DNA from: Cordia subcordata
Taxonomy: Eukaryota > Streptophyta > Magnoliopsida > Boraginales > Cordiaceae
Reading direction: 5' to 3'
DNA: 64,000 bases
Assembly: GCA_028554755.1 (NCBI GenBank)
Contig: JAPTOF010000014.1
Coordinates: 7,254,001-7,318,000, forward strand
Part shown: in pieces, positions 48,601-61,374 of the stretch
Position numbering within the stretch: position 1 is the stretch's first letter
Layout of the letters: the number at the start of each line of letters is the position of its first letter
Translations under genes and position numbers: made by a program
Notes under the pieces: model-generated
Told to the model about the DNA's origin: nothing
The model's input: the letters and a program-made list of their open reading frames with translations, nothing else
Databases searched by the model: none

Positions 48601-51600
48601 GATAGCTAATTATTTCAAGTAGGAAATACCAGAAAAAGAGAAGGTTCAATGTTTTCTTTCGCTGTTCTCTTTCTAGTCATTTCCCGGTTCTGTTATATCT
48701 TTGTGTTGAACTAATAGAGGTAATTGTAACTAAAATTTTGCTTTTCTTGACATTGAATTCATCTCTTTCTCTCTCTGTCTCTCTCTCTATCTCACACACA
48801 CACACACATATGCAGAGGTAAATGTTTGTGCACCCATATACACGTATGTAATACACACACAAACTTGCAATGTAGCACTAGAATTCTCTTCCCATTAGAT
48901 ATGTAATGTGGCTGAAACTAGATTTATTATGTATTACGGAGAGAAAGAAATTCTACAGTGAATGGTTTCATTCTGTTCGATGAGTCGATTTCATAAATTT
49001 GTGGATTGTGAGATCACTTGTAACGGATGATTGGTTAAGCATCATCTTCACAGAATTAGCTGTTGGCCTTTAAAGCCTGAGGTGATTTTCCTTCTTTGTA
49101 GTATGCTGAGCGTCTACCAATTGGACTGGAAAAAGTAATCAAGACGGTTTCTCCTGAGGTTGTCAAGCAATTTTACAAAAGATGGTACCATTTGCAAAAT
49201 ATGGCTGTGATTGCTGTTGGAGACTTTTCTGATACCCAGGTTTGGACATCAATACGGCATGTTTCTCTTGTGGTTAAAAGGCTTTGCCTTGGGCTCTTTG
49301 AGCTACCTAATTCTTCTGGTCCTCATTTTCTCTCTTTATGACAGAGTGTTGTTGAGTTAATAAAGATGCATTTCGGATGTAAAGTTCCCATGACCAATCC
49401 TCCACTTATACCATACTTTCCAGTTCCACCGCATGAGGAGCCTCGTTTTTCATGTTTTGTGGAGTCAGAAGCAGCTGGGGTTAGTATTTTGCTGATCCTT
49501 TTATCCTAGCAGGTTCCTGAGGTAGTTTCTTACATGAACTTATAGATATTATTGTTTACAATTTCCTTCCTGTAGTCAGCAGTAATGATCAGTTGCAAGA
49601 TGCCTGCGGATGAGCTGCAGAATGTGAAAGATTACAGGGATTTGCTTGCAGAATCCATGTTCTTTCATGCTTTAAACCAGAGATTCTTTAAAATATCTCG
49701 TAAGAGCGATCCACCTTATTTTTCATGCTCGGCTGCGGCTGATGTCCTTGTTCGTCCTGTCAAAGCATATATAATGACTTCATCATGTAAAGAGAAGGGA
49801 ACGGTTGAGGCTTTGGAATCGATGCTTATAGAGGTATATTTCATCTTGATCTGTCAATTTGTTATTTTGTCCCTTTGCTGATTCCTTACTTTCAGGTAGC
49901 AAGAGTCCGGTTGCATGGGTTTTCTGAACGTGAAATATCTGTTGTCCGTGCTCAGCTTATGTCTGAAATTGAGTCTGCCTTTTTGGAGCGAGATCAAATG
50001 CAATCAACAAGCATACGAGATGAATATTTGCAGGTGTATTTGTTGATCCCTCTATCTCTTTCTTGTTTTGTGTGTGTATCTTCTCCTCACTCTTCTAGTT
50101 ATGTGTTTGTCAAAATTCCTGCTTAATCTTAAGCTTTTGTATTTGTCCTTGCAGCATTTTCTCAGGAATGAACCTGTTGTTGGGGTTGAGTATGAGGCAC
50201 AACTTCAGAAATCTCTTCTTCCCCGTGAGTCATCATGATTTCATCTGGATTTCATTGTGATCAAGCTTGAGATAATGTGAACCTGCATGTAAATTTTTCT
50301 CTCTTTTTCCTTGAGTAGATATATCAGCATCTGAGGTATCAAAATTTGCGGAGAATTTTCGAACATCTTGTAGCTGTGTAATAAAAACGATTGAGCCTCA
50401 AGGAATTGCCATGGTGGATGATTTGAAATCCGTTGTGCTGAAAGTCAATTCCCTTGAGGAAGAGAGAAGCATTTCTCCATGGGACGATGAGCATGTTCCT
50501 GAAGAAATTGTTAACACTAAGCCAAACCACGGGTAAAATTAGATCCCCTTCCCACTGTAAAACTTAACCAGTATTCTTCTGGAAATGAAGAAAATATAAC
50601 ATGAGATTTGCAATCATTCTTTCAGTAAATTTTATACATATTAAAAAATGTGTGGTACTATTTTTCTGACTGCAAGTACATGACAACTTGGAGACAAGTT
50701 GGCGTCCTGTTTACAAGATTCAATTCTGCAAAAATTGATTCGAAGTATTTGATTCTAGGCATTTGGCACTGGAAAGAGAAAGGTGATTTAGATGCTGTAA
50801 GAAGTCAATGTAGTTAATTCTATTTTAAAATTTTCCTATAACTTCTGTGGTAATTTGACAACATTAGGGGTCCAATTAATTTAGTGAAGGGTTGGAAATT
50901 TATGTGCCAAAATGCTGGCAATCATGTTTCAAAAGCCTAAATGCTGACCTGTTGGGGTGCTAAATCGCCTTGAGATTGTTCCAATGACAATTGGCAAATA
51001 TTGTATTGGGAACTCAAAATACCATACCAGATGACCCTTAATCTGTTTTAAATCTTGAGTTTCACTTCTAGAAGCAGTCCTACAGATTTTATTAGCCAAA
51101 GCGATGATTTGGGTTTAGGATTTAGCTGTTAAAGGTGCACCAAAGATAATTGCATTCTATCTATATTCAGCAATCCCATTACTTTACTATTTAGAACCAT
51201 TTCTAGACTTGATCATAATTACTTTTGTGATGTAGCCGATTATTTCCAATTTTTATCTGTTTTTCAGGTATATAGTGCAGCAGTTTGAATATTCCAATAT
51301 CGGAGCAACTGAATTAATGTTATCGAATGGCATGAGAGTTTGCTATAAATGCACTGATTTTCTTGATGACCAGGTGCGATTTTTGTTGTTACTTAGCAGG
51401 ATGAGCTAAAAGTATTATTTCCTTTGATTCTTCTGCTTGCCTGAGCAATTGGTATGTCTGGATTTTATCTGTAGTTTCTTTCATTCCACCTGCTTGTTAG
51501 AAGCAAATAAATGTAGGGACATGTAGATCTCAGCTTTAACTGGTTTGAAGACAAGTACAGAATTAGGACTTTCTGAAAAGCAATACAGTACTATAGGTAA

Positions 51601-54600
51601 TGCAGCTCAGAATATTCTGTCTAGTCACCATAAGGATGTGACGCCATGTGCAATGCAGTTACATTAGTGCAGATCAGTTTTACACATACAGAATTGTTAT
51701 AGTTAGGACACATGTGCTGTTACTGATGGGTACTTGGAGGGGAAAGTGAGAGAGCTATAAATACCTTATACATATTCGATTTCGACTGGCAACATAATCA
51801 TTCTTACTGTATTTCTCAATTCTTTCACTTTGTGACAATTATCGAACAATAAGATCTTTATCTTTTTCCATACAGATGATCAGTGTATTTTTCCTGAAAG
51901 TTCACTAAATGAAAACCTAGCAATTTTGAACTTTAGGCTAAAGCTCACATTCATATCTGCTGTTAATGCAATATCTTGGTCTAGCATATTTCTCTTGAGA
52001 AGTATGTAAGAGAGAGAAGAAACGACCAATTCAATTCCTAAGTCGAAAGTGAGCACTCCACGCCAAGTCACTGATGTCGCATTACTTTCCCAACCCTTCT
52101 CTTTTTCCCCTTCGTTTTCCTTGTTGGGTTTTTTTTTGTTGTGGTTTTTTTTTTTTTTGGGGGGGGGGGTATGTGTTCTGGCTGAGGGGTGGGTAATGGG
52201 AGGACACTGACATTGATTGATGACATTATGCAGCTGCAACTCATGCGCAATATTTTTTCAGAAAACTGTTTCCAGTTCTCCCCTTGAATTGAGCTGCGAT
52301 ATGATTCTGTTGACTGAGTATGAGAGTCAAATCATCTATAATGTCTCTTCATTCTTTTCTTGAAAATATTTCTGGATATAATATATGTAGGTATATGTGA
52401 TCTATTATGATACTGGTTACTGTTATTAACATGCCGTTTAAATAGGTTTTATTCACAGGGTTCTCGTATGGGGGTTTATCTGAACTCCCAGAAAGTGAAT
52501 ACTTTTCCTGTTCAATGGGTTCAACCATAGCAGGCGAAATTGGTGTATTTGGTTACAGACCATCAGTTCTTATGGATATGCTTGCTGGTAAAAGAGCTGA
52601 AGTGGGCACAAAACTTGGAGCATACATGAGAACATTTTCTGGTGATTGTTCACCTTCAGACTTGGAAACTGCTCTGCAGGTTTGTTTCATTTAAGACTAT
52701 ATGATTCCTCCTCGCTGGTGTTCTTTCAGTTATCTAGTCAACGATTATTTCTAATGTTACGAGATGTCAACTTCGGAAACTCTGATTAATTAGTGCCGCT
52801 CAGGTGACCCTGGCAACTCCAAAAGAATCAGTTGATTTAATTAGTAGTTCTCATTACTACTGATTGGTAATCCAATTCCTTCATGACCTCTGTTGTCTTT
52901 CTTCCCTAATGCATAGAGGCTGAGGAAAGAGATAGTGTTCATGATCAAATTCCTTCTACATAAAGCTGACTCAGATGATTCTCTTAGCTGTTAATGCCAA
53001 CAACTCAGTCAATCTCATACGTTTGATACAGCATGGATCACAATCCCAACGCTTCCTTGCTGTACATTTGTTGGTAGCCAATATTGTGTCCATCCTCTTT
53101 GTCAAGAACTGGAAGTTCCTTGAGATTGCTTTTCGTTTAATGAATTATCTCCACTTGATATTGCAACTTTCCTCTCTCCATTCCATCTTCAGATAAGAAT
53201 TCTCTCCATGTAGGCAAAGTCCTCTGCACCCCATAAAATTTCAAACTGCAGCCTGGATTCACTTCAAGGACTTTTAACTGCTTGGCTTTTCTATAGCTTG
53301 GACTTGTGTTGTTACTTTCTAATCTTTATGCTGCTTGAAAGACTCATAAATACCAGTTTAATGTACCTTCATATCCCAATGAAAGACCCCTCTCCAGGGA
53401 ATTTGGATTTCTTTCATGCTTATTCCAGTAACTGGGACAGTTACTTCATATGCCTGGGAGGATGATGGCTGTTCAGAAATTCCAAAGTGTCTTTAATTAA
53501 GGAAGAGTATGATTCTAATTTGAAGTTTGTCTTTTGAATTTTGTATCAGGGCTGCATGGATTTTAGAGGAAATATCTTTTCATGACCCTCCTGTAATTTG
53601 CCCATTTAGTTGCTGAACTGACTACTGTATTAAGAATGATAAAATCAAGTGTCCTTGCTGCTTATCTAGTTCCAGGAAGCTTTATCCACTGAAGTTAGAT
53701 TCATTTTGCCGCTCAGTTTATCTGCACTTCAGTTTGGGGTCAGCTAAATTACTTGCTATTACCACTTTCTCAGCTTGTCTATCAACTTTTTACAACAAAT
53801 GTAGAACCCGGGGAGGAAGATGTCAAAATAGTGATGCAAATGGCAGAAGAAGCTGTGCGTGCTCAAGAGAGAGATCCTTACACTGCATTTTCAAATCGAG
53901 TGAGAGAGCTTAATTATGGGAATTCATATTTTTTCAGGGTGAGTCTAACTTCTGAAGTAGATATTCTACTTCATCTTCAATTTCTGGTATAGCTCACTCA
54001 TTGCTTAAAGAATTTGAATCCATTTTTTATGTGCATTTCACATTTTTTTCATGCAGCCTATAAAAATTAGTGACCTTCAGAAAGTTGATCCGTTTAAAGC
54101 TTGTGAATATTTTAACAATTGTTTCAAAGACCCCTCAACATTCACAGTTGTAATAGTTGGAAATATTGACCCGGCTATTGCTTGTCCTCTCATATTGCAA
54201 TACTTGGTGAGTTCAACCTCTTTTTAGTTGTATAATTGTTGCAGGAAATATCAAGCATTGTTTGTTAAAACTCTTACTGTTTGGTATACAGGGTGGAATT
54301 CCACGGCCCCCTGAACCAATTCTGCATTTCAATCGTGACAACCTCAAAGGCTTACCATTCACATTCCCTGCAACTATAACTAGGTAGGTTCGCATTACTG
54401 TATTACCATTTGTCATTTGATTTTACAAAAAGGAATTCTCTTGATATGTTTATCATGAAGCAGCTTGCTTCCTTGCTTGAAAGATTTGCTTGTACGCAGT
54501 CTGGAGAGGGATATATTATAAAATCTCCTTCCCCATATACTTATGCCTGAGAGCACTGTGGATTTAAGTATTTTGAGCTGCTTTGCTTGAAACACTTTTG

Positions 54601-57600
54601 TCTGATTCGTCTTCTGTCTTAGGTTCCTCATGTTTTGATTATATTACTTTTATTTCCTCACATTTACATGAGCCCATCTAAGACATAATGTGTGCTTGTA
54701 GAGAAGTTGTTTGGAGCCCCATGGTGGAAGCACAGTGTTCAGTCCAGCTATCCTTTCCCGCTGAGCTAAAGAATGAAAACATGGTATATGTGTGAATTCA
54801 TTGAGACAGTCTCAAGATCTTTACGCTATTTATTTAAGACTTCTAATAAAATTGTAAAATTTCCATCGTATTTCTGGTACTGTAGATGGATGATGTTCAT
54901 TATGTTGGATTTTTGAGCAAGCTTCTTGAGACAAAGATACTGCAAGTTCTTCGATTTACGTATGGTCAGGTGCATATACATTTTATATGATTTTCCTTTG
55001 ATGTCCCTTAGCCTGTTCCACAATGTGATTTCTCTTTTCCTCTATGTGATTCAGATATACTCTGCTGGAGTTTCTGTGTTCCTTGGTGGTAATAAACCTT
55101 CAAGAGTTGGCAATATTCGTGGTGATATTAGTATAAATTTTTCTTGCGATCCAGACATATCATCAACATTGGTTAGTCTTTTAGCATCTTTAACTTTGGG
55201 ATAGTTATAGCAGTGCGCTGCAGTTGAGTTGGCATAATTATAGAATGCAACCATGTTTTACAGGTTGATATTGCTTTGGATGAAATATTGCGCCTTCAGG
55301 AGGAAGGACCTTCGGACGAGGATGTCTCCTCCATACTTGAAATTGAACAAAGGGCCCATGAGAATGGATTGCAGGTCATTTTCATGTTACATAGTTTGCA
55401 ATTAAGACCATCATCTACTCTAGATTTAAAAGAATGAAAGAGAAAAAACTGGTACCTGTTAATACCGAAATTAAATGTCTTAATGTTGCGATTCTCAAAC
55501 TGGTTCAATCAAATTGATGTTCATAAAATGACCGCTCATTTGCTCTGATGCTTATTTTTCTGTACTCATTCAGGAGAATTATTATTGGCTGGATAGGATA
55601 TTGCGCAGCTACCAGTCTAGGATATATTCAGGTGATATTGGTGCTTCTTTTCAGGTAATCTTTGTGCTTGTCACCTTTTTGTTTTGTTTATTTGTTATTC
55701 TGATGGTTCATGGGTTAATGCATGTATCTCATTGTTACATAATACCTCCAATTGTTTCTTTTGTATGTTGATTTTTGTGTTTTCTTGAATTAATTGCATT
55801 GTTGTCTTACATCTTCTTTTGATTAGGGGTTGTTGTGCCATATATGCTTAAACTATTTGGAGCCTATTTGGCCTAGCTTTAGACGCTCAAGAGTACTTCC
55901 TGTGAGTCTAAAAGCTGAAATTAACCTGTTTGACCCATTCTCAAAAGAGCTTTTATATACAAGCCAAAGCTCAAAAAACCTGAAAACCCAGAAGCTTCAA
56001 TTGGAGCTTTTTAGAAAAGGCTTTTGAAAAGTTATTTTTGCCTCATACCAAAAATTGTTTTCTTTCAATTTTTCTTTTTTCAAAAATATTACTCCAAATT
56101 TTGAAAACCCAATATTGCCTTAAAACAATTGAAAGCTCCACTACTAAAATACCAAGGCCAAAGAATCAACAGTTTTTATTCAATAGCACTCTTACCCAAC
56201 GATCTATTGCTAAAAGCTCTACAATAGAATAGCTAAAATCTCACAACTCGGTTAAACAGAGCCTTAATGCTTTAATTATCCGTTTCAACAAACTAGCTCT
56301 GTCCTACTAGATGAGATCAGCTACTTTTGACCAAAAGGGGGGGGGGAACGATCAGCTACTTGTATTAACTACTATTAACCAAAAAGGAAAGATGAAAATC
56401 TTTCACATGGTGAAACTTTGGTTCTTCATAAATAGATTCTAGGGTTAACTGACTTCAGGTAATCTGCTTCAGTTTTTACCCCTCTGTTGGTGTTGGAGCC
56501 ATTCTTCAGGTATAAAGCCCAAAAATCTGATCCAACTGGAAAGGGTTGGTTAAAAAGATCAAGTTTCCTTGCTTTGGGCCTTTGGTTTTACTTTTACAGG
56601 ATCTTTTGGTTCCAAGGTTTTCATGATCTGGAAAATATTTCAAGCTGCAGCCCACTAAAACCTTGTGAAGGTTGTATTACTGTTTACTTGTTTCCTTAGT
56701 GGTTCATGGATAATGAAAATAAGCTATATATTGGAAGGAAGTGGTTTAAAAGCAAGAAGAGGGCAAGAAAGGTTTCTCAAATTAAAGCAGAGTGGGTCAA
56801 AGGTTTCTCAAATTAAAGCACAGTGGGTCTCTAGATATCCCTACACCTGGAAATATTGTGAAGCCTAACACATTCTTCAATAGGATTGACGTAAATATAC
56901 AACATTACCAACATATGCAACAACTTCATACCCTCTTATGCTACTCGGTCATGTGAGCAATTACATGTTCGAAACTGATCTTAGAAGTTTCTTTTTCCGG
57001 GTGGTAGTTTCTCCAGTTCATATAGTATAACAACCCTGTGGTAACCATGATCTTTCTACTTGAAGATGGTGTTTGTGTGTGTGATTGTATCTCTAAGAGG
57101 GTGAGTAAGGGTCTGGCAAAGTAAAGGGTATGGGCTAAGCTGGAAAGAGAGAAAAGAGGAGATTGTGGTCCTTCCTTCTGCCACTTTAGAAGGTACCACG
57201 TAAATATTAAAATCATACACCATCTATATGACAAATATTTTGTTTGGGACGCATAGTTGTTGCCTCTAGAAAGCAAGCAGAAAGCTCCCTTTCCCATGGG
57301 GCACTTGAGAGAATGCTTCCATTTCCACAAGGGATCTAGTCTTTATTGATGTCATCTAGACTTATTTGTAGGCAATAATTTGTGTTTGCAGGGTACTTGC
57401 TCTGGCTGAGAAGAGCTGCATATTTTAGTTGTAATTGGACTGAAACAAGATGGAATGTTTTATTACCAACTTGAAATGATCTTTGAATGTGTGATTATCT
57501 TTTGCAGGTTCAAGATGAGGGGCGATCCAGAGTTAGAAAGGCTTTGACACCATTAACAGCACAGTTAGCTCTGAAAAGAATTTTCCCTTTTCCTTGCAAA

Positions 57601-58049
57601 AGACAATATACTGTTGTTATTTTAATGCCTCAGGCACCTCGTTCCAAGTGGTTGAAGCCATTCATCAGGTTGTCTCCAAAGCCCCCTAGTAGAGATGCCA
57701 AGGTCAGTTGCAGTCTTGCTTTTCGCATGTGTCTACTATGAATTTGTGCAGGAAGACTTTGATGTTCTGATTGATTTGAGTCTGACTTCAATGAGTCAAC
57801 ATTGACATTTATGTATCTTGTTTTTTATCCCTTACTTCCACAAGAGATTTACTTGGGATGAAGTTTACTTTCTCTGGATCTTTGCTTATAACGATATCAA
57901 TTTTTGTTCTCCGTTTTCTGTTGTAATCGATATAAACTGGTTATTGTAATGAGCATTGTGATTGATTGCAGATTTTAGTTGGCGTTGCTGGCTTGGCAAT
58001 TTTGGCCATTTGTATATGGAGATATTCGCGGGGTGCGCAAAAGTCATAA
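45647..58049 (+). CDS. PQQL: M16-family zinc metallopeptidase, PQQL type
   Basis: Twenty-one exons join in frame to 1009 residues. Exon ranges: 45647-45855, 48061-48307, 48390-48515, 49102-49239, 49345-49479, 49576-49833, 49896-50033, 50155-50224, 50319-50532, 51268-51373, 52446-52679, 53774-53938, 54057-54206, 54292-54383, 54702-54783, 54886-54969, 55055-55171, 55264-55374, 55574-55654, 57508-57702, 57972-58049. The inverted zinc motif HxxEH is HIVEH at residues 83-87. The downstream Glu ligand lies in DLEKERGAVMEE (~161-163), at about the M16 spacing. A second, non-catalytic M16 half follows (LSNGMRVCYKCTDF onward). The protein matches plant zinc protease PQQL-like (Arabidopsis At5g56730) in order and length. 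The last exon encodes a ~19-residue hydrophobic segment and a basic tail, suggesting a C-terminal membrane anchor. Start: first ATG in exon 1. Substrates are unknown. Confidence 0.94.
45930..46195. mobile_element. M4-family MITE in PQQL intron 1
   Basis: The right part TATCTTAAAATAATAAGATC followed by ATTCCAAGCACACTATA is the reverse complement of the left end of 43408-43641. Internal words (GAATGCATCGTACAT, ATCTTATAAGA) are also shared. The left boundary is blurred. Confidence 0.6.
46562..47110 (+). mobile_element. Possible TRIM/small LTR retrotransposon in PQQL intron 1
   Basis: Two direct repeats of 115 and 124 bp (46562-46676 and 46967-47090) both begin TGTAATGATTTC and end GGGCTTAAGTTGTTACA, i.e. 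TG...CA like LTRs. A purine tract (AAGGGGGTAAA) directly precedes the second repeat. TGGTATCAAAACTC, close to the tRNA-Met primer-binding consensus TGGTATCAGAGC, follows the second repeat by 6 bases. A primer site after the right-hand repeat suggests a tandem or recombined array. No coding capacity. Confidence 0.55.
55860..56263 (-). mobile_element. M1-family MITE in PQQL intron 19
   Basis: The ends GAGCCTATTTGGCC and (reverse complement) GGCTCTGTTTAACC are followed by TTA on the right, and the left flank is TTG, a one-base decayed duplication. The interior is the reverse complement of 3034-3427. The long intron also holds a 27-bp tandem duplication (GGTTTCTCAAATTAAAGCA, near 56770-56825). 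Confidence 0.8.
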
Positions 58050-59629
58050 TGGTAAATATGTATAGGACGTAGTTGTACACTTACCACAGAGATGGATGAA
58101 TGGGATTATTTATGTACGGAAAGCAGCAGCTGATACATCTTTGTATACTCAGAAGCTTGACCCAACTGTATGGCCAATTTTATTGCCATTGATTCTTGTA
58201 GTTTTTCTGTTTGTTTAGTCCATGCAAACTTAGCTTTTTGGTTCTTGTATGGGTAGCAAAGTTGTACATTGTGACATATAATAGTTGGAAAATATTAAAA
58301 AGGTGAGTTTACTGTTATTATGTGTCACATGTTATTAATTTTTCATTTTATGCCATTGTTGCGACGAATCAGTAATATAGTGAGCATTATGATGCTGTCA
58401 CGTGTCGTCAATGATCCGCTGTATCTTTGACTGCTTTGCCACGAGTCGTTGACTTTGCAACAATTTTCATTTTGAAGACGTGTTTTCATCCAAAACTTTT
58501 GAACTTGATTTTACGGCACTGGCCAAGATTTTGCTATCAGGAAGCACAACTTCGACTCTCCGGAATGTACTTGTTGAAAGGGCATTTCTTTCACCTATTC
58601 AGATCCATTAGGTATCGGTCCTAATTTAATGTGATTTAAAGATATCTTAATTTAAAGCCCGAAAAGGAATCCAAAAAGATTGGCGACTATTGTGGTGTGC
58701 CGATTTTTCATTTTGTATTGTTGCTGATCCAATTCAACAAAGCGGCACTACTATGATACTATTAAGAACTCAATGTCATTTACCATCCTGGTGTATTTCG
58801 GATGCTTGAAGGTCCTGCTTAGTATTGTTATTGATCTCTCACATGTTGCTTTGTTAGTTATCATTGACTTTGCAATCGTTATCATTTTGAAAACTTGTCT
58901 CTCGTTATTTATTGAAAACTTCTAAAGGGGATTTTAGAGAAGACATGTTTTGATTCTTTTTCTTCTAAGGTGTGTGCCCTTTCTCCCTTCCCCAGCTCAA
59001 AAACACACCATTTCGTTTCACTAAAAAATTTATTCTTCATTTCCATTCTCAACGTCATTTTCAGTATGATATAATTGTTGGCTAGTTATCTCTGTATATT
59101 GTTGCAAAATGCCAAGGTTACATAAAGAACGAAAAGAAAAAGAAAAAAGATAAAAAAAAAACTCATTGTGAGCACTGCTAGTTCGAAATTTTGAAATAAA
59201 TGGATTACGAAAAACACATAATAAGCTGGGCTGAAATGTGACAATATTGCCAAAGTTATAGATGGAATTTTTCCAATTCCAAGCAACTTGTGCCCAATAT
59301 TGTTTTTTCCTTAGCTTAGCTTACAATTTTATTACATTCTGAACTTTTCATGTATTTGTGACAATTTTATTTTATTTACATAATGTATCAATTTGACGTT
59401 AAAACAAAATATCTGAGAGTAGGGTAATTAAAAGGTTTTGTATTAGTATCACCCTTTGTATCAAACGTCTAAAGTTCATATAAATATCAACCCTACACAT
59501 AAATAACAGGTACCAGTAGTACAACATTATTAGGGATTAAAAAAAGGAGAACTTTTAGTAATTCCTAAAATCCTATTTTTGATTAACAAATAGCACCTAC
59601 ATGAGTGGCCTTATTACGAGACATGCCAC
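58050..59629. other. PQQL 3' flank and RPL31 5' flank, no further gene
   Basis: The first ~300 bases are probably the PQQL 3' UTR. The remainder shows no supported reading frame, RNA gene or transposon terminus. Confidence 0.6.
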
Positions 59630-59710
59630 TAGGGTTTTATTATCCTCCCAAACAACTAATCCCATTGAAGTTCAACGCCTTCACCTCTGCTCGCCACCTT
59701 CGAAACCCTA
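59630..59710 (+). promoter_or_regulatory. Two telo-box elements upstream of RPL31
   Basis: TAGGGTTT at 59630-59637 and AAACCCTA at 59703-59710 are the plant telo-box in both orientations, a frequent element of ribosomal-protein gene promoters and leaders. The second lies just before a probable 5'-UTR intron (donor at 59715-59716, acceptor at 59848-59849). That intron carries the CT/CA microsatellite at 59720-59765. Transcript evidence would be needed to fix the cap site. Confidence 0.65.
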
Positions 59711-59718
59711 GCAGGTCG

Positions 59719-59764
<46 letters not shown>

Positions 59765-59872
59765 TTTTCGCACACTGATATTATTGCAATGGGGATGTGA
59801 AATTTTTTAAATGTTATCTTTTTTTTACGTGTGATTATGGTGAATGCAGGTAAAGTGGGAAAAGAGCGAAAA

Positions 59873-61374
59873 ATGGTGGAGAAGACTAAAGGAAGAAAGG
59901 AGGAGGTGGTAACCAGAGAGTATACCATCAACCTCCATAAGCGCTTACATGGCTGGTATGATATGTATTTGCGTGTGTATGTGTTTTTATATATATGTGT
60001 CTGTCTGTGAATAGCGTGGACGGTTGTGTGTGTTGGTGAAACACTACCTAATATTTGTATATACGTGTGTGCGTGTGTGTGGATTGGTGGGTGTGTGGTT
60101 TCGCTTGCAAAAGTTATCTTATTCTGCTTTCCACTTTCCAGGAGTAGGACTTTCATTTGCTGTGGTTATTTGAAACGTCAGGATTGTTGCGTATTTGTTG
60201 TCGGGTTTGCAATTGCATACATTTCTCATCTCAGATCCTGATATTTGTAAGGGCATTTCGCAATGGGTACATCCACTTCTAGTTTTGGGATTTTGGTTGT
60301 AGAAAGAATGTTTTGTGTGTTTTTGGCGACTAAGTTATGTCAATTACCAGGTGGTAACGTTAAAAATTGATAGGGGTAATTAGTTGTGCAATCCTTTGTG
60401 GTATTAGTATGTTAAACTTGTAGGTGTAGTTCTAGTGGTTGCCTGAGACCATTGGTATATTTATTTAACCATAATGTTGTATGTTGAGTTGAGGTTTGTG
60501 AAGGTTACTCGGGTACGAGGTCGGGTACGGGTCAAAACTGCATATACTGACATCATGGTCCTAGTGTTTTTGAGGATCGTATAGATGATAAACTGGTTTG
60601 TGAGAATTAAGTATTTTGGTTTTCTAGTGTGGTTATACTGTGCTAATGTTTCTTCTACAGTTTCTCTGAGAGGTTGGATCGATCATCAAGAGAAGAATTA
60701 GTCCAAAAGTTCAATCTGAAACTTGTTTAGGATCTTGTGTTTGCAACCAGAACAAAATGCAGCCCTTGGTTTAACATTGATGAATGAGGGGTTATTGTTA
60801 GCATCTTTTCTGATTTCACATCGAAGGAACACATAAATATATTAAGCATATTGTTGAATAATTGAATCATTTGGTTGTGTTTTTACCGAATGTCATTAAC
60901 TAGTAACTTACTTACCTGTTCGGCTTATGCGTCATTTTGTCATTTCTGTTTCTTCAAATTCAGTTTAAGTGTTTGCAGTTTGCATAGCTGATACTGGAGT
61001 ATTTGTTTTTTCTGCTGCCTCTGTTTTTTCCCTAGTCTTATGCTAGTTTGGTGTGTCCTTGTAATCTAATGGGAAACTGCTATATGGCAAACAGCACATT
61101 CAAGAAGAAGGCCCCTAAGGCCATTAAGGAGATCAGGAAGTTTGCAGAAAAAGCCATGGGGACAAAAGATGTCAGGGTAGATGTTAAGTTGAACAAATAC
61201 GTCTGGAGCAGGGGGATCCGAAGTGTCCCAAGACGCGTACGGGTTCGTATTGCTCGAAAGAGGAATGATGACGAGGATGCCAAGGAGGAGCTCTACTCTC
61301 TTGTGACCGTAACAGATATCCCACCGGAAGGGCTGAAGGGGCTAGGAACCAAGGTCATTGAAGATGAGGATTAG
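59873..61374 (+). CDS. RPL31: 60S ribosomal protein L31 (eL31)
   Basis: Two coding exons (59873-59955 and 61095-61374) join within a Cys codon to 120 residues, the standard plant eL31 length. Diagnostic segments are [69 protein letters not shown] and the acidic tail KVIEDED. eL31 is a basic cytosolic large-subunit protein near the peptide exit tunnel. The ATG at 59873 follows a probable leader intron. The coding intron is 1139 bp. No defects seen. Confidence 0.97.

Noticed and set aside
52068..52250. Short minus-strand Pro/Lys-rich frames
   Set aside because: They translate a T-run/G-run inside PQQL intron 10.
59656..60156. 166-residue minus-strand frame overlapping the RPL31 leader
   Set aside because: It is antisense to RPL31 exon 1 and a CT/CA microsatellite and is largely low-complexity; the plus-strand gene explains the region.
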